Notes under the pieces: generated by a model
The model's database searches: none
Told to the model about the DNA's origin: nothing
What the model saw: only the letters and a program-made list of their open reading frames with translations
Assembly: GCF_000428725.1 (NCBI RefSeq)
Contig: NZ_KE386793.1
Location: forward strand, 192,524-256,523
Direction: 5' to 3'
Length of the DNA: 64,000 bases
DNA from: Psychromonas aquimarina ATCC BAA-1526
Lineage (GTDB): Bacteria; Pseudomonadota; Gammaproteobacteria; Enterobacterales; Psychromonadaceae
Position numbers and translations under genes: made by a program
Part shown: positions 9,801-21,047 of the stretch, piece after piece
How positions within the stretch are numbered: the stretch's first letter is position 1
Layout of the letters: each line of letters starts with the position of its first letter

Positions 9801-12800
9801 CGTTTTGGGATTGAATTTTGACTACTACTATTTACTACGAAGTGTGAATACCAGTATTGAACCTGTTTTTGTTCCCCCTTCAGGTGCTGAGGAGGCGGTC
9901 ATTTCTGTTCGAACGGACTGGCCAGAATTAGTTTCGATTCTTGATAAGGCCTTGGACGTGATTGGTCAGGATACCATCAACAGCATTATAAAAAAATGGA
10001 TTTTGATAGACGTGCCGGAGAAAGGCCTTGAACTTACTAAAAGGCAGAAAGCCTTACAGCTCACGACCGAAGAACGTTCATGGATCAAAGCGCATCCCCA
10101 AATAGTGTTAGGCATTGATGAAACATGGAAACCGTGGATTATCAAGAATCCGGACGGATCTTTTTCAGGTGTAGACGCAGATACTGTTGCGCTGTTAAAT
10201 CAGCTGCTGGGTACGAATATCAGTTTCGAAGTCGGCCGCTGGGGCGATATGGTAAAGAAGCTGGAGAACAAGGAAATAGACGGGCTTTCCTCTTCGGCGG
10301 TACACGATGAAAGGCGTTCATTTGCGCTCTTTACGGATCAATATACAAGTCATTATAAATTAATTTTTGTTCGATCAGACAATCCGATGAACATCACATC
10401 ACCACTGGATCTTTCTGGAAAAAGAATTGCAATGCACAAAGGCAATCTTTTTATCGAAAAATTATTATCTGTTTACCCGGAAATTACGCTGCTGCCTAAA
10501 AACAACTCTTCTGAAATATTCGATGCTATTCTTTCTGGTGAGGCAGATGCATTGATAGGCAGTAAAATTATAAGTTATACAATGGCTGAGCAGGGGGTTG
10601 ATTTTTTGACACCAGTTTTCACTGTAGGAGAACCGCTCAAATTGGTTTTTTCTATTCGAAAGGACTGGCCGGAACTTGTAAGCGCACTCAATAAAGGAAT
10701 AAAGTCTATTTCAGAAGTTGAGCGATTGGAAATAATAAATCGATATTCTACAAAACGTCGTACAGTAAAAGAGGTAGTTACAGTAACATTTTCAGATAAA
10801 GAGCAGGCCTGGCTCGCTGAACACCCGGTTATACGAGTACACAACGAATTGGATTGGCCTCCGTTCAATTTTAACCGAAATGGCCGACCCATGGGGTATT
10901 CCATCGACTATATGAACTTACTGGCAGATAAACTGGACATTAGTGTCGAATATTTCAGCGGCCCCAGCTGGAATGAGTTTCTGGACCTCATCCGGAACAA
11001 AAAGCTGGATGTTATGCTCAATATCGTCAATACCGAAAACCGTCGCGAATATATCAATTTTACTGATAGCTACCTGCACTTCTTGACGGGCATTTATGTC
11101 TACAAAGACAGACGCAGTTATACTTCGTTAAAAGAGTTAGAGGGAAAAACTATTGCCTTGCCCAAGGGTTTTTTCGAAAAGGAACTGCTTGAGCGTTTTT
11201 ACCCAGAGATCAACCTGTACTTGGTCAAAAACAGTCTCGGAGCCTTGCAGGCGGTGATCGAAGGTAAAGCTGATGCCGCGATTGGTGAATTAGGCGTAAT
11301 GGATTATATCATCGATGAAACGAATCTCCTCGGCATTAAGCTGACTGGAACCGTTAAAGACAGTCGGTTCGATAATTTTTTACATATTGGTGTGAGAAAA
11401 GACTGGCCAATGCTGCGTAATATTCTGCAAAAGGCCATGGATGCCGTGACTGTTGAAGAAAAACAGACTTTACAACGGAAATGGGTAGTCAGCCAGAAAA
11501 CAAGTTTATCGGCCGAAGAAAGTCTCATAAGTGAAGTAAGTCTCTGGGGCAGCTGGCAGCGTCTTATGCAGGGCGTTGCGCTTTTGATTATACTGGTCGC
11601 CGTGATTCTATTGCTGTTCCGTTTATTAGACAAATCTAAACGAGATCCGCTCGCTTATCAATTCACGTCGTCTGCTGGAAAACGTGTTGCCTTACTCTTT
11701 AATGCTGCATTAATTGTTGTTGCCGTGATGTTAGCCTGGTTTGCTTTAGCCAGTATCAAAGACAAAATTAGCAGTGATATAAAAGAGTCCGTACAAACGG
11801 TACTGCAAACGACAATGGAAGGGTTAAACATATGGGCAGAAGACCAGAAAGAGAGGAATGCTGGAATCGCAGCCGATCCCCGGGTTATAGAGTATACTAA
11901 GCAGCAGTTGTCATATTATCAAAATCATAAAAACTTATTGCCTACCCCGGCTCTGAACGGTTTACGTAGGCTTTTTAAAGATCTTCAAGAGCGGGTGGGG
12001 CATGTTGGCTTTTTTATTATTGCCCCTGACGGCATTAATATCGCCTCCCTGCGAGATACGAATATTGGTTTACCTAATCCTATTTGGCAGCAGCGGCCGG
12101 AGCTGCTAAAACGGGTATTTGCAGGCGAGACACTGATGATTCCCCCCATAGTCTCGGATGTTCCCATTGAAGGAACCGCCAATATTGCCGGGCATGAATT
12201 TCCGCCGACGATGTTTTTTGCTTCTCCTATTAGAAATCTAAAGGGGGAGGTCATTGCTGTCCTGACAGAACGCTTTGATCCTCATAGAGACTTTAGCCGT
12301 ATTAACTTACTGGGACGATTGGGACAGACAGGCGAAACCTACACCTTTGATCGCACCGGCCGGCTGCTCTCAGAAAGCCGCTTTAAACCTTATTTGATAG
12401 CTGCCGGAATGATTGAATCTCATGAGCAGGGTATACTTTCCGTTGATATACGCAATCCCGGCGGTAATCTTATCGAAGGATTTAAAACGAATACACCGCA
12501 AAAACAACAGCCTTTGACCGTAATGGCCGCCAGTGCAACTAAGGGAGAAACTAGCTTTAATATGGAAGGCTATCGAGATTACCGTGGTGTGCCTGTCGTC
12601 GGAGCATGGCTCTGGAACGATGAGCTCGCTGTCGGTATGGCCACCGAAATTAATGTGGGCGAGGCGATGGATGCTTATTTTCTGGCTCGAGCTGTGGTGG
12701 TGGCTATATTATTGACTACTGTGGTGGTTTCGACGGCGTTGACTTTGTTAGTGATGATACTGGGGTCTAGGGCCAATAATGCTCTGCAGACCGCCTACGT

Positions 12801-14265
12801 AGGGCTCGAAGAAAGGGTTCAGAGCCGTACCCGGGAACTGCATGACGCCAATAAAATAGCGGAACAAGCGAGAGAGCAGGCTCAGGAGGCTGATCAGGCC
12901 AAGAGCATCTTTCTGGCTAACATGTCTCACGAGATCCGGACACCGATGAATGCCATTTTGGGTTACGTACAGCTATTGAAACTAGATCAATCATTGGACG
13001 GGGAAGTTCATCAAATTCTTGGTACTGTTAATCGCAGTGGCGAACATTTATTAGGGTTGATCGATGACATTTTGGATATGTCTAAGATTGAAGCTGGTTT
13101 TATGGAGTTGAATACGCAAGATTTTGATCTGTATGCTCTGTTAGAGGATCTGAAAGAATTATTGCGTGTTCGAGCAGAAAGCAAAGGCTTAAGTCTGCAA
13201 GTATCCTATAGTAAGGATACGCCGCAGTATGTGCTTACTGATCAGGGAAAACTGCGCCAGCTTTTAATCAATGTAATAGGTAATGCCATTAAATTCACTA
13301 AAAGCGGCTTTGTTCGTATAACTACAGAAGTTCTTCACTGTGAAGGAAATAGCGTGAGCCTGCAGTTTGAAGTAGCAGATTCCGGCATAGGTATTCCCAA
13401 TGAGCGTATGGAGCATATTTTTAAAGCCTTCTCGCAGGAGAAAGGCGGCAGACGCATGGGCGGCACGGGACTGGGTTTGGCAATCAGCCAAAAAATTGCG
13501 CGCATGATGCAGGGAGATATTCGTATTGAAAGTGAGATCAATCAGGGCAGCCGCTTTTTCGTAACTGTGGTTATGCAGCGATCTTCTAAAGAAAAAATTA
13601 GTCACGGCTCTGAAACAAAACATGTGAAAGCCGTCGCAGAGGGGCGAGAAGCTCCTCTGGTCTTAATCGTGGATGATAATGAAACGAATCGGGATATCAT
13701 TTTGCGCGCTTTGAACCCTATGGGTTTTCCTTGTATTGAAGCAGAAGGCGGTTTGCAGGCGGTAGAGCAATTTAAACAGCAGCATCCACGCGTAGTGTTG
13801 ATGGATGTTGTGATGCCGAATATGAGTGGTATAGAAGCGACAAAAGTTATTCGTGCGCTGCCTGAGGCGAAAAACACGACGATTATCGCAGTAACGGCCA
13901 GTGCATTGGAAAGTGAGATACAAAGTATTCAAGAGCATGGTGCTAATGCGGTGCTGCGCAAGCCCATCAACATTGATGCGCTTATCAATACAGTCGCCAA
14001 GTTTGAAAATCTGGAGCTTATATTTGCTGATCAGGAAAAACAACCGTCGGGTGATATTCTTATTAATATACAGGCTGAAGAGCTGGTGGGTATGCCGGAG
14101 CTTTTACGAGAACAGATTCGAGCTGCGTTAAACTCAGGAAAAATTTCCACTTTACGCCAGCTTACGATACAAGTGATTGAATGGAATAATGAAATTGGCA
14201 ATAGATTTAAGATAATGGTGACGGGCTTTAGAGTCGCTGAACTCAAAAAAGTGTTTAACGGTTAG
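6835..14265 (+). CDS. Giant hybrid histidine kinase with six periplasmic binding modules and dCache
   Basis: The 2476-residue protein starts at TTG 6835 (GTG 6841 is an alternative; there is no ATG) with a signal peptide ending near AWAQ. Approximate layout: NMT1/ThiY-like solute-binding module, residues 42-325. Five tandem SBP_bac_3 modules follow at 350-575, 582-815, 825-1060, 1076-1305 and 1319-1555; four of them open with L/F-(T/S)-x-(E/K)-E-(Q/R/K)-x-W-(L/I). Two membrane segments come at 1577-1640, then a periplasmic dCache domain at about 1645-1940 and a membrane segment at about 1946-1975. The cytoplasmic part is a coiled coil, HisKA with MSHEIRTP (His2032), HATPase with DSGIGI and GGTGLGL, and a receiver with phospho-acceptor Asp2324. 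About 80 unassigned residues end the protein. BvgS/EvgS-type sensors carry two such modules, so six is exceptional. It is first of three co-directional signalling genes and probably senses several small extracellular solutes. Confidence 0.9.
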   Translation: MTVNQRVNRVFTIILFSLLSVILLLTPKDEAWAQENPASNLEKVTLQLKSFHQFQFAGYYAAIEKGFYAEEGLNVILQERSPAKNHIQTVLDGEAEYGTADAGLLVKRMQGHPVVLLKQIFQHSPLVLLTHSSSGLKNPFDLRGKRVMMDRESLSDAPLIAMLVNTIGDLDQVEFVKHNFNMDSFIQGDVDALSAYITSQPYALEQRGVAANIIDPRNYGVDFYGDNLFTTEQEIREHPDRVERMVRASLKGWEYALAHPQEIIGLILKKYNPGLNRDLLVYEAKMTDLMILSEITPLGTVTIERYKPIADTYKTAGLADAVVDLSRFVYGSVPGPVRYSGLSHTQEKYTLSEHPVIRSAADYDYPPFSGVNKAGEADGFSVELLKASLNAINLEVEFYSAPWREIKKSLAAGKLDALPIVGRTPEREAEFDFTVPYITIYGKVYVRKGDNRVRKIEDLKGMQIIVKTKDNAEEFASRAKISKNLIAVDSFEEAFTLLSEGRYDAVITNEIVGTRILDKLEIDNIVPILRIDEFKQDFTFAVKEGNKKLLSLLNEGLSRVVADGTYNKLRAKWFKIPQQIKLTPEEKGWLATNTITLSVDDRYAPMNFRNALGRMEGLSIDYIRLIEEKLGVSINLDAGSWTEALASAMAYKTDGIINANPTPERVEKLVFTNPYIEVPMALFTRSGAPEYGSLEALQGKRIIVKRKTVEAELLPKRYPAIEIVEIDSYKEALTLLSTRKVDGVFGHLIVVNHEIEKHLFGNLKVNYLSFDEILSKQRIGVRNDNPVLLSILDKAIQGINEEEHRSIRSKWVAAPLEKETLVINLTPEEQVWLAGHSRIHLGFTPDLEPLLIQSADGKLSGILPEIFEQMADVSGLDIDIEVGAWLNIVRQAKEGRIDGLLAASHILADSVGLLKTKGYFSGIAIVYGRSGRDYQINQIKDLKGMRVAHMKQIKLYEKVLAPIAHEITITETGSFRQAEALLMAGKVDVVLGLNFDYYYLLRSVNTSIEPVFVPPSGAEEAVISVRTDWPELVSILDKALDVIGQDTINSIIKKWILIDVPEKGLELTKRQKALQLTTEERSWIKAHPQIVLGIDETWKPWIIKNPDGSFSGVDADTVALLNQLLGTNISFEVGRWGDMVKKLENKEIDGLSSSAVHDERRSFALFTDQYTSHYKLIFVRSDNPMNITSPLDLSGKRIAMHKGNLFIEKLLSVYPEITLLPKNNSSEIFDAILSGEADALIGSKIISYTMAEQGVDFLTPVFTVGEPLKLVFSIRKDWPELVSALNKGIKSISEVERLEIINRYSTKRRTVKEVVTVTFSDKEQAWLAEHPVIRVHNELDWPPFNFNRNGRPMGYSIDYMNLLADKLDISVEYFSGPSWNEFLDLIRNKKLDVMLNIVNTENRREYINFTDSYLHFLTGIYVYKDRRSYTSLKELEGKTIALPKGFFEKELLERFYPEINLYLVKNSLGALQAVIEGKADAAIGELGVMDYIIDETNLLGIKLTGTVKDSRFDNFLHIGVRKDWPMLRNILQKAMDAVTVEEKQTLQRKWVVSQKTSLSAEESLISEVSLWGSWQRLMQGVALLIILVAVILLLFRLLDKSKRDPLAYQFTSSAGKRVALLFNAALIVVAVMLAWFALASIKDKISSDIKESVQTVLQTTMEGLNIWAEDQKERNAGIAADPRVIEYTKQQLSYYQNHKNLLPTPALNGLRRLFKDLQERVGHVGFFIIAPDGINIASLRDTNIGLPNPIWQQRPELLKRVFAGETLMIPPIVSDVPIEGTANIAGHEFPPTMFFASPIRNLKGEVIAVLTERFDPHRDFSRINLLGRLGQTGETYTFDRTGRLLSESRFKPYLIAAGMIESHEQGILSVDIRNPGGNLIEGFKTNTPQKQQPLTVMAASATKGETSFNMEGYRDYRGVPVVGAWLWNDELAVGMATEINVGEAMDAYFLARAVVVAILLTTVVVSTALTLLVMILGSRANNALQTAYVGLEERVQSRTRELHDANKIAEQAREQAQEADQAKSIFLANMSHEIRTPMNAILGYVQLLKLDQSLDGEVHQILGTVNRSGEHLLGLIDDILDMSKIEAGFMELNTQDFDLYALLEDLKELLRVRAESKGLSLQVSYSKDTPQYVLTDQGKLRQLLINVIGNAIKFTKSGFVRITTEVLHCEGNSVSLQFEVADSGIGIPNERMEHIFKAFSQEKGGRRMGGTGLGLAISQKIARMMQGDIRIESEINQGSRFFVTVVMQRSSKEKISHGSETKHVKAVAEGREAPLVLIVDDNETNRDIILRALNPMGFPCIEAEGGLQAVEQFKQQHPRVVLMDVVMPNMSGIEATKVIRALPEAKNTTIIAVTASALESEIQSIQEHGANAVLRKPINIDALINTVAKFENLELIFADQEKQPSGDILINIQAEELVGMPELLREQIRAALNSGKISTLRQLTIQVIEWNNEIGNRFKIMVTGFRVAELKKVFNG

Positions 14266-14419
14266 CTTTAAGCAGGGCTATTGATGCATATGCTGAGCTG
14301 GTCAATTTACAGGTGTTCTAATATATAAATATCAAGCGAAATAGAAAATGAATTACGATGGTCGAATTGCTTGGCTGGTTATAGTGGATAGTCGTACTTA
14401 ATTTTGGAAGGGGCATACC

Positions 14420-16198
14420 ATGTCTAATAATGTTGATTCAGCAAGTCTAAAGTTTATTGTTGTAGATGATAACGACTTGGTGCTGCATCAAGTCCGGGCC
14501 GTATTGCAGAAAGCAGGTGTGACGAATATTGAACTTGTTAATAGTGGGCAGGCAGCTATAAACCGGCTGAATAATAACAACGGGGTCGACGTTTTTTTGT
14601 TAGATCTGAATATGCCGGGGATTGACGGTATAGAAGTCATGCGTCACCTTGCGTTGAATAAATACTCCGGTGCACTTGTTTTGATCAGTGGTGAAGACAT
14701 TAGAATCTTAAAAACGGCCGAAAGCCTGGCTAGCGCACACAGCCTGAATCTTGTCGCAACACTGAGTAAACCTTTAAGTTTTAAAGCTATTAATCAAGTT
14801 CTGCAACAAATAAAACCTTGTGCTGAATCTGTTAGACAAGCACCATTTAAGTCATTTAATTCTATTACACCTGAGCTGTTAAAGGCTGCTATTCAAAAAA
14901 AGGATATTTGTCCATTCTTTCAACCAAAAGTGAGGGCAGATAACAAACAAATCGTATCAGTTGAAGTGCTCGCGAGATGGCTTCATACTCAGAACGGCAT
15001 AATCCCACCCATTGCATTTATCCCCTTAGCTGAAGAGTTCAACTTAATTAGCTCTTTGACCATAAGTATATTTGAACAATCTGTTTCGTTGTTTAGTGAC
15101 TGGTTGAATAAAGGTTACGAATTTTCACTGGCAGTTAATATTACTGCCCGGGAACTAGAGAATGTAAATTTACCTGAGACTTTGGCTGATTTGGCTAATG
15201 CTAAGCAGGTGCCTTGTAATCTTATTACATTGGAGATTACAGAGAGTCAGTTGGTAGAAAACCTGACAAAGTCCCTTGATGTTTTGGCCAGATTAAGACT
15301 CAAAGGATTCGGGTTGTCGATAGATGATTTCGGGACAGGCTATTCAACAATGGAGCAGTTGTACCAGGCTCCTTTTACCGAGTTAAAGATCGATCGAGCC
15401 TTTGTGCACGAAGTTTATTGTGATAGGGAAGCTCACGCTATTTTAGAGTCGAGTGCTAATTTGGCAAAAAAACTGGATTTGGTAATTGTTGCCGAGGGCG
15501 TAGAGGATCAGCGCGATTGGGATATTGCAGTGAATGCCGGATGTAATCTTATTCAGGGGTATTTTGTCGCCAAGCCTTTGGATGCAGAGCAGTTTGAACG
15601 TTGGCTGATCGGGCAAAAGTTAGAAGTAACATCTTATGATGGAGACGGGGGCCCTGTGGTGAATTATTCTGCAGCTAAAGAAAGCATTATCGTTGCGGAT
15701 GATAATGTAGATAATCTGGCCGTTATTGAGAAAATTTTATGCAATTGGGGCTATGACGTCCGGATAGCCTTAAACGGGTTGGAAGCTCTAGCTATGGTCA
15801 CTGAGCAAAAGCCCGATCTTATCTTACTGGACATCCATATGCCTGAGTTAGATGGATATGATACGTGTAAGCGTCTTAAACAGCAGGAGAGCACCCGAGA
15901 TATTCCGGTGATTTTTGTTACGGCAATGAATGAGGAATTTAACAGGATAAAGGGATTTGAGGTAGGTGCGGTTGATTACGTAACAAAGCCCCTAAGTATT
16001 CCGGAATTACAGGCAAGAGTGAGTGTTCATTTGGAGTTGTCAGAGAGAAATAAGGCGCTGCTTAAAAAAAATATCGAGCTGGAGAAGTTTAACAAAGCTA
16101 TGGTTGATCGGGAAATGCGCATTATTGAATTGAAAAAAGAGATTAATGAACTCGTCCAAAGATTAGGTGAAGAAGCTCGATATAAACTGCATATTTAA
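14420..16198 (+). CDS. REC-EAL-REC response regulator (putative c-di-GMP phosphodiesterase)
   Basis: The 592-residue protein has a receiver at residues 10-130 (phospho-acceptor Asp62 in LLDLNMPG), an EAL domain at about 160-405, and a second receiver at about 425-545 (Asp471 in LLDIHMPELDG). It ends in a coiled coil rich in Lys and Glu. The EAL motif reads EVL (residues 182-184). The other catalytic signatures are intact: NITAREL, LEITES, DDFGTGYS (Asp302-Asp303), ELKIDRAFV, VAEGVED and QGY. Hydrolysis of c-di-GMP to pGpG is therefore likely. A GGAAGGGG ribosome-binding site precedes the ATG. Lying between two hybrid kinases that have no partner regulator nearby, it is their probable phosphorelay target. 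Confidence 0.9.
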   Translation: MSNNVDSASLKFIVVDDNDLVLHQVRAVLQKAGVTNIELVNSGQAAINRLNNNNGVDVFLLDLNMPGIDGIEVMRHLALNKYSGALVLISGEDIRILKTAESLASAHSLNLVATLSKPLSFKAINQVLQQIKPCAESVRQAPFKSFNSITPELLKAAIQKKDICPFFQPKVRADNKQIVSVEVLARWLHTQNGIIPPIAFIPLAEEFNLISSLTISIFEQSVSLFSDWLNKGYEFSLAVNITARELENVNLPETLADLANAKQVPCNLITLEITESQLVENLTKSLDVLARLRLKGFGLSIDDFGTGYSTMEQLYQAPFTELKIDRAFVHEVYCDREAHAILESSANLAKKLDLVIVAEGVEDQRDWDIAVNAGCNLIQGYFVAKPLDAEQFERWLIGQKLEVTSYDGDGGPVVNYSAAKESIIVADDNVDNLAVIEKILCNWGYDVRIALNGLEALAMVTEQKPDLILLDIHMPELDGYDTCKRLKQQESTRDIPVIFVTAMNEEFNRIKGFEVGAVDYVTKPLSIPELQARVSVHLELSERNKALLKKNIELEKFNKAMVDREMRIIELKKEINELVQRLGEEARYKLHI

Positions 16199-16262
16199 AA
16201 GAGAGTCATTTAAAATCAAAGGTGATTCACTTTTTGTCTGTCTAGAGTACTAAGGTGGCGCA

Positions 16263-19200
16263 ATGTCTCGAAAACAAAAGCTGGACAAAACATTACTATT
16301 AATAATCGCAATTATTTTGGCCTTTCTCGGCACTATGGTATTTCTAGCTTGGTACACCGTTCAAAAATCACGTACGAATACGACGCATACCCTGGCAGTA
16401 ACAGCCGCTGCTGCGCATAAAACTCTAACTGAAGTCTGGCTCAAATCGGTCAAGAGGGATGCGCTCGGCTGGGCGTCGAACAAAACTATACTTGAGCAAG
16501 CAGAGCAAATACTTCAGCTGCCGCCGGAGCCGCAGGTTTTACTGTCTAGTACAAGCTTGAAAACAATTAGAACCTTTATTAAAGGACAGATTGTTGAGTC
16601 GACTAATAAAGGGATTTTTATTATATCTTCCGACTACACCAACTATGCAGCAATGCGTGATGAAGATGTGGGAATCACAAACCTGGCTGCGGATTACTAT
16701 CCAGAGCAGCTTGAGAAAGTCTTTGCGGGAGAAAGTGTACTGATTCTTCCTATGCCTTCAGATGTACCTTTAACGAATCCAAATGGTCAGCCGGTCGAAA
16801 ACAATACGATAATGCTTGTCGCTGTCCCGATCAGAAATTCAGACGGACAGATAATCGCAGCACTGTTAGTTCGTCTCGATCCTATGGATACTTTATCCAG
16901 AATTGCGCAGAGTAATCGCCTGCTAAGTAGTGGTGAAACTTATTTATTTGACAAGTCGGGTCGTCTTATCACAACCAGTCGATTTGAGTCTCAATTGAGG
17001 AAACTGCAGTTAATCTCCGAAAATCAAAGCAGTATTCTCAATATCGAGCTTCGAGAGCCGCTTACTGAAAAACAAATAACAGCAGGCCTGGCGCAGGGAC
17101 CGCTGACCTATATGGCTCAGAGTGCACTGTCTGGTCGAAGTGATTTTAGCGATGAAGCTTATCTGGATTATCGAGGAGTGCCTGTAGTGGGCGCCTGGTT
17201 ATGGGATGATGAGCTGGGGGTTGGAATCGCGACGGAATTAGATGAAAGTGAGGCATTAGCTGCCGAGCGAGGTTTGTCGAACATACTGCAGATACAAATT
17301 TCTGTCGCAGTCGCAGCCAGCCTGGCTGCGTTGATAGGAGGGGCAATAATTCAGCGCCGAGGATTCCTGGCTGTCAAAGCATCTGAACAGACGTTATATT
17401 CAATTTTAGATAATACAGTTGAAGCAATATTGGTGATTGAGCCGAATGGTGCTATTCGCTTCATCAACAAGGCTGCTCGTTTACTATTTAACTGTAATGA
17501 AGAACTTTCTCATCAGAAATCTATCGATGATTTTTTTCCATCGAACCTGAATCCGGCGTTATTACAATGGACTAAGCATGTATTGGATAGTTCGGAAGGG
17601 GCCCCGCAGAAAACCTTTAATCTGGTAACAGCCCATGACTTAAACGGTGGAACTTTTTCAGCCCGCATTGCCCTGAGTCGTGAATCGGACGTAAAGGGCA
17701 TATTTTTTACGGGGGTGGTATATGATCTAACCGATTCGATCTCTCCGATAAAACCGCGCTACGGTCAAACAAGTTATTTTTTAACCATATTTGAAGATAT
17801 TACTTCTAGAAAGATTGCAGAAGAAAAATTGAAAAGAAAGAGTAGTTTACTGGAAGAGGTAGAGCGCATTGCTCATTTTGGAAGCTGGGAATGGGATGTT
17901 TTAGAAGATCGTTATAGTATATCAAAGGAAATGAGCCGTTTGATGGGCATTAAGTTTAACAACGAGGTTTCAACAGAGCAGCTTCTGTCTAATGTTCAAG
18001 AAAAAGATAGAAAGAAACTGTTAATAGAGAGAGAGCGGGCTTTACACTCTTACTGCCCTTTTGAAGTTGAGCATAGTGTCGAGTTTGCAGACGGCAGGCA
18101 AAGGGTGATTAGTCTCTTGGCAGAAGTTGAACGTTCTGTTGATCAGCCGTTGAGACTGCGAGGTATTGCACGCGATATGACCGAAGTTCGATCAGTGCAG
18201 GTACATCAGGAAGGGCAGAATTTAACCCTTGAAGATGCCAGAGCCGCCGCTTTGAGTTTAATGGAAGATGCGAATGAGCAGAAAGATATTGCGGAAAAAG
18301 CGGCGAAGGATCTCGAACGGACGCAATATTCTTTGCAGCAGGCAAGGCTGCAGGCGGAAGCTGCCAGCAATGCTAAATCAAGATTTTTAGCGACGATGAG
18401 TCATGAAATTCGGACCCCTATGAATGGTGTGATCGGGGTTCTGGAAATACTGCAGCAGACGCCGCTAAATAAAGAGCAGAAACATCTAACTAAGGTTGCA
18501 AAAAGTTCTTCTTTAACCTTGCTGCAGATTATTAATGACATTCTCGACTTTTCAAAAATTGAAGCAGGTAAGATGACCGTAGAAGCCATTTCTTGTTCTT
18601 GGATATCTGTGATTGAAGGCGCTGTAGAAGTTTTATCTGAGCAGGCTCGAAATAAAAATCTGCAGTTACTCTGCATCATTGATCCGGGAGCATTTGCTCT
18701 ATTTTATGGTGATCCTGTTAGACTGAGGCAGGTAATATTAAATCTGCTGAGTAATGCCGTCAAATTTTCTAAGACGACCGATCAACGCCAGGGTGTGATA
18801 CGTATTTCTGTAAAACAACGATGTGATGAAAAGGGCGCTGCCTCGTATCGACTTTCAGTTGCAGATAACGGCATTGGAATTAGTGATGAGCAGTTAGGCA
18901 TATTATTTCAGCCTTTTACACAAGCCGATGATAGTACTCACCGCAAATTTGGAGGAACAGGTTTAGGACTGTCCATCTGTGTCAAACTATGCGAATTGAT
19001 GGGTGGAAAAATAGAATGTGACAGCGTGGTTGGAGAGGGGACAACCTTTTCATTTGACTTACCTTGTGTTGCAGTGGATTCACACCGTGAAGTTGAGATA
19101 TTCCCTGATTTAGAAGGCTTACATATATTAATATTTGAAGATCAGGAAAAAGCTGATTACCTCAATTCTGTGTTAGCGAGTTTGGGGGCAGCCACTCAAC

Positions 19201-20408
19201 GCGGCGAAATACTTACATCGCAAATTCTAAATGAGCCCTTTGATGTCATTATCTTGAAGGAAAATCAATATATAGAATGGCAGGATCAATTTGAAAAAGT
19301 CATTACAGAAAAGAATGAAGTAATAAGCCCCCCCATAGTTATTACCCGGGAATCGGATGATTTCTCTGCTAGTTTGATACCGCCAAACAGTATTCTGGTG
19401 GACACTAATCCCTTTTTGCCGTCTAAAGTGATTAATGCAGTTTCGGTAGCTGCAGGGCGTATGAGCCCGGATATTGATGAAGAGGAGCTAACGGCTGATT
19501 CCTCGCTCTTGATACCGGATTTAACTGAAGCAGAAGCAAACGGCGAGTTAGTGCTTCTGGTTGAAGATAACCTCCATAATCAGGATATACTGCAGCGTCT
19601 GCTTAATTTATTTGGTTATGCGGTGATGATTGCAAATCATGGAGAAGAAGCGCTGGAGCTTATGAAAGCCCACCGTTTTGGTTTGATTATCACGGACTGC
19701 CACATGCCGGTGATGGACGGATTTGTGTTTGTGCAAAATGTGAGAGAGCAGGAACGCTCAAGCGGTGAACATATTACCATAGTGGCCGCTACTGCTAATG
19801 CAATGCAGGGAGAAGCAGACAGGTGCCTGGCGGCCGGGATGGATCATTATATTTCGAAACCGATTGAACTGAAAAAGCTTGGCAAACTGTTAGCCGAGTT
19901 ATTACCTAAAAAGGAAACAGCTCACACTAGAAAGAAAAATTCATTAGAAACTGAAGTTTCGAAAGTGAAAGAAGAGGCGTCCGAAAACGGCCCAAAATCA
20001 CATATTTTAGCTGGCCGTGGTGATGGTCCAATAGACACAGCCTCGCTGTTCGATTTTTTAGGGGATGATGAGGAGATGCATCTTGAGTTTCTACATAGTT
20101 TTGTTGAACAGGCACATCTTTTAGTTGAAGAGATCGAAAAAAATACTGCGGCTGAACAATGGAAAGCTGCTGCGGACGTAGCGCATAAAATGAAGTCGTC
20201 TGCGCTAATAGTTGGTGCAGTCTCTTTGGGGGACTTGTGTGAAACAATGGAAAGGCAAGGGAGAGCATCGGAGTATGAGAATTTATCTGATCTTGCTGTT
20301 AAGATACGAGAGGAATATGAGCTTGTGCGTGATTATATTTCAGAAGTTGACAGCTGGAACAGAGAAAGTAACTGCGGATTAACTATTAAACAGCCGCATC
20401 AGCAATGA
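16263..20408 (+). CDS. Hybrid sensor histidine kinase: dCache, two PAS, REC, Hpt
   Basis: The 1381-residue inner-membrane kinase has a membrane segment at residues 10-32, a periplasmic dCache domain at about 40-335 and a second membrane segment at about 341-362. PAS domains follow at about 374-520 and 528-645, then a coiled coil, HisKA (MSHEIRTP, His714) and HATPase (DNGIGIS, GGTGLGL). Next come a degenerate receiver-like domain (about 951-1060, without the acidic pocket), a true receiver (Asp1145 in [11 protein letters not shown]) and a C-terminal Hpt domain (His1308 in VAHKMKSSA). This gives a complete His-Asp-His relay. Its dCache region shares motifs with the giant kinase upstream ([23 protein letters not shown]). 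An AAGGTGG site precedes the ATG, 64 bases after the regulator gene. The last codons read into antisense transposase DNA. Confidence 0.92.
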   Translation: MSRKQKLDKTLLLIIAIILAFLGTMVFLAWYTVQKSRTNTTHTLAVTAAAAHKTLTEVWLKSVKRDALGWASNKTILEQAEQILQLPPEPQVLLSSTSLKTIRTFIKGQIVESTNKGIFIISSDYTNYAAMRDEDVGITNLAADYYPEQLEKVFAGESVLILPMPSDVPLTNPNGQPVENNTIMLVAVPIRNSDGQIIAALLVRLDPMDTLSRIAQSNRLLSSGETYLFDKSGRLITTSRFESQLRKLQLISENQSSILNIELREPLTEKQITAGLAQGPLTYMAQSALSGRSDFSDEAYLDYRGVPVVGAWLWDDELGVGIATELDESEALAAERGLSNILQIQISVAVAASLAALIGGAIIQRRGFLAVKASEQTLYSILDNTVEAILVIEPNGAIRFINKAARLLFNCNEELSHQKSIDDFFPSNLNPALLQWTKHVLDSSEGAPQKTFNLVTAHDLNGGTFSARIALSRESDVKGIFFTGVVYDLTDSISPIKPRYGQTSYFLTIFEDITSRKIAEEKLKRKSSLLEEVERIAHFGSWEWDVLEDRYSISKEMSRLMGIKFNNEVSTEQLLSNVQEKDRKKLLIERERALHSYCPFEVEHSVEFADGRQRVISLLAEVERSVDQPLRLRGIARDMTEVRSVQVHQEGQNLTLEDARAAALSLMEDANEQKDIAEKAAKDLERTQYSLQQARLQAEAASNAKSRFLATMSHEIRTPMNGVIGVLEILQQTPLNKEQKHLTKVAKSSSLTLLQIINDILDFSKIEAGKMTVEAISCSWISVIEGAVEVLSEQARNKNLQLLCIIDPGAFALFYGDPVRLRQVILNLLSNAVKFSKTTDQRQGVIRISVKQRCDEKGAASYRLSVADNGIGISDEQLGILFQPFTQADDSTHRKFGGTGLGLSICVKLCELMGGKIECDSVVGEGTTFSFDLPCVAVDSHREVEIFPDLEGLHILIFEDQEKADYLNSVLASLGAATQRGEILTSQILNEPFDVIILKENQYIEWQDQFEKVITEKNEVISPPIVITRESDDFSASLIPPNSILVDTNPFLPSKVINAVSVAAGRMSPDIDEEELTADSSLLIPDLTEAEANGELVLLVEDNLHNQDILQRLLNLFGYAVMIANHGEEALELMKAHRFGLIITDCHMPVMDGFVFVQNVREQERSSGEHITIVAATANAMQGEADRCLAAGMDHYISKPIELKKLGKLLAELLPKKETAHTRKKNSLETEVSKVKEEASENGPKSHILAGRGDGPIDTASLFDFLGDDEEMHLEFLHSFVEQAHLLVEEIEKNTAAEQWKAAADVAHKMKSSALIVGAVSLGDLCETMERQGRASEYENLSDLAVKIREEYELVRDYISEVDSWNRESNCGLTIKQPHQQ

Positions 20409-20939
20409 CATGAGAGCGTATATTTATTAGTGTTATGATTAGCATAGGGTAAGGAGTTTGACGCTTATTAGCTGTATTTCCTGAACCGAAATGCATTCTT
20501 AATTCTGGTGTTCCCATGGTACGAAATAAGGCGCCATTAACTGCAAAATATTGCAAACCTTGCCAATCATCTTGAGGATAACGCTCACTTTCCCACTGCT
20601 TTGCACTATGTTTGAAAAAACACTCTACAGACTCTGAATCCTGTTGTTGTCGTGCATATGTTAATGCACTTTTAGCCAATAGCTCTTCATTTGTCAAACC
20701 ATCCGCACATAGATTAAGGCGCCGAGCTGCTTCTGCATACGAAAAAATGCCATGTCAACGACCAGCCAAAGAGCAATAGCAGAGGGTAAGCGGTGACGCC
20801 GTATGGTGACTTTAGCTGCAAGTGATGACGCTTGTTGTACCCACTCAACAGGAATGTGTTCTGAAAAAGTAGTTAGTTGAGAGATATCGAAACCGAACTT
20901 TTCACTCAGACTTAGCAGGTTTGGAGCAATAAGCGACAA
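20389..20939 (-). pseudogene. IS4-family transposase, N-terminal remnant
   Basis: Two overlapping minus-strand frames give the N-terminal third of an IS4-type transposase. The first has FSEHIPVEWVQQA, IRRHRLPSA and ALWLVVDMAFFR. After a frameshift near 20695 the second has AKSALTYARQQ, QYFAVNGALFRTMGTPELR, HFGSGNTANKRQTPYPM and [14 protein letters not shown]. The match stops abruptly at a TAA formed at the junction with the kinase gene. The original start was probably a little further upstream in another frame (an ATG near 20970), which suggests one more frameshift. Confidence 0.85.
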
Positions 20940-21010
20940 TCCTGAATCAAAGAATGACTTAGGATTGTCATTTATTAAAAGGGTTGGTCAAGTGATCCTT
21001 AATTGATCAA

Positions 21011-21033
21011 CATTGCGTCCGAGACTGCTTTTA
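21011..21033. repeat. Right terminal inverted repeat of the IS4-type element
   Basis: CATTGCGTCCGAGACTGC followed by TTTTA is the inverted, imperfect counterpart of 6219-6243. It lies about 70 bases upstream of the transposase reading frame, as expected for the 5' end of an IS. Confidence 0.6.
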
Positions 21034-21047
21034 ACCTGTTGTTTTTT

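Larger units (their letters stand above)
6219..21033. mobile_element. IS4-type element split by a 13.6-kb signalling island
   Basis: The minus strand carries the N-terminal part of an IS4-type transposase at the right (20389-20939) and its C-terminal part at the left (6248-6705). Both are in the same orientation and in the order expected for one gene. Imperfect terminal inverted repeats lie outside each half. Between the halves are two sensor kinases and an EAL response regulator, all on the plus strand. About a third of the transposase (the middle) is missing, and both halves carry frameshifts, so the element cannot move now. It could be one IS disrupted by an insertion or two copies with cassette-proximal deletions. 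I saw no clear target-site duplication. Confidence 0.6.
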
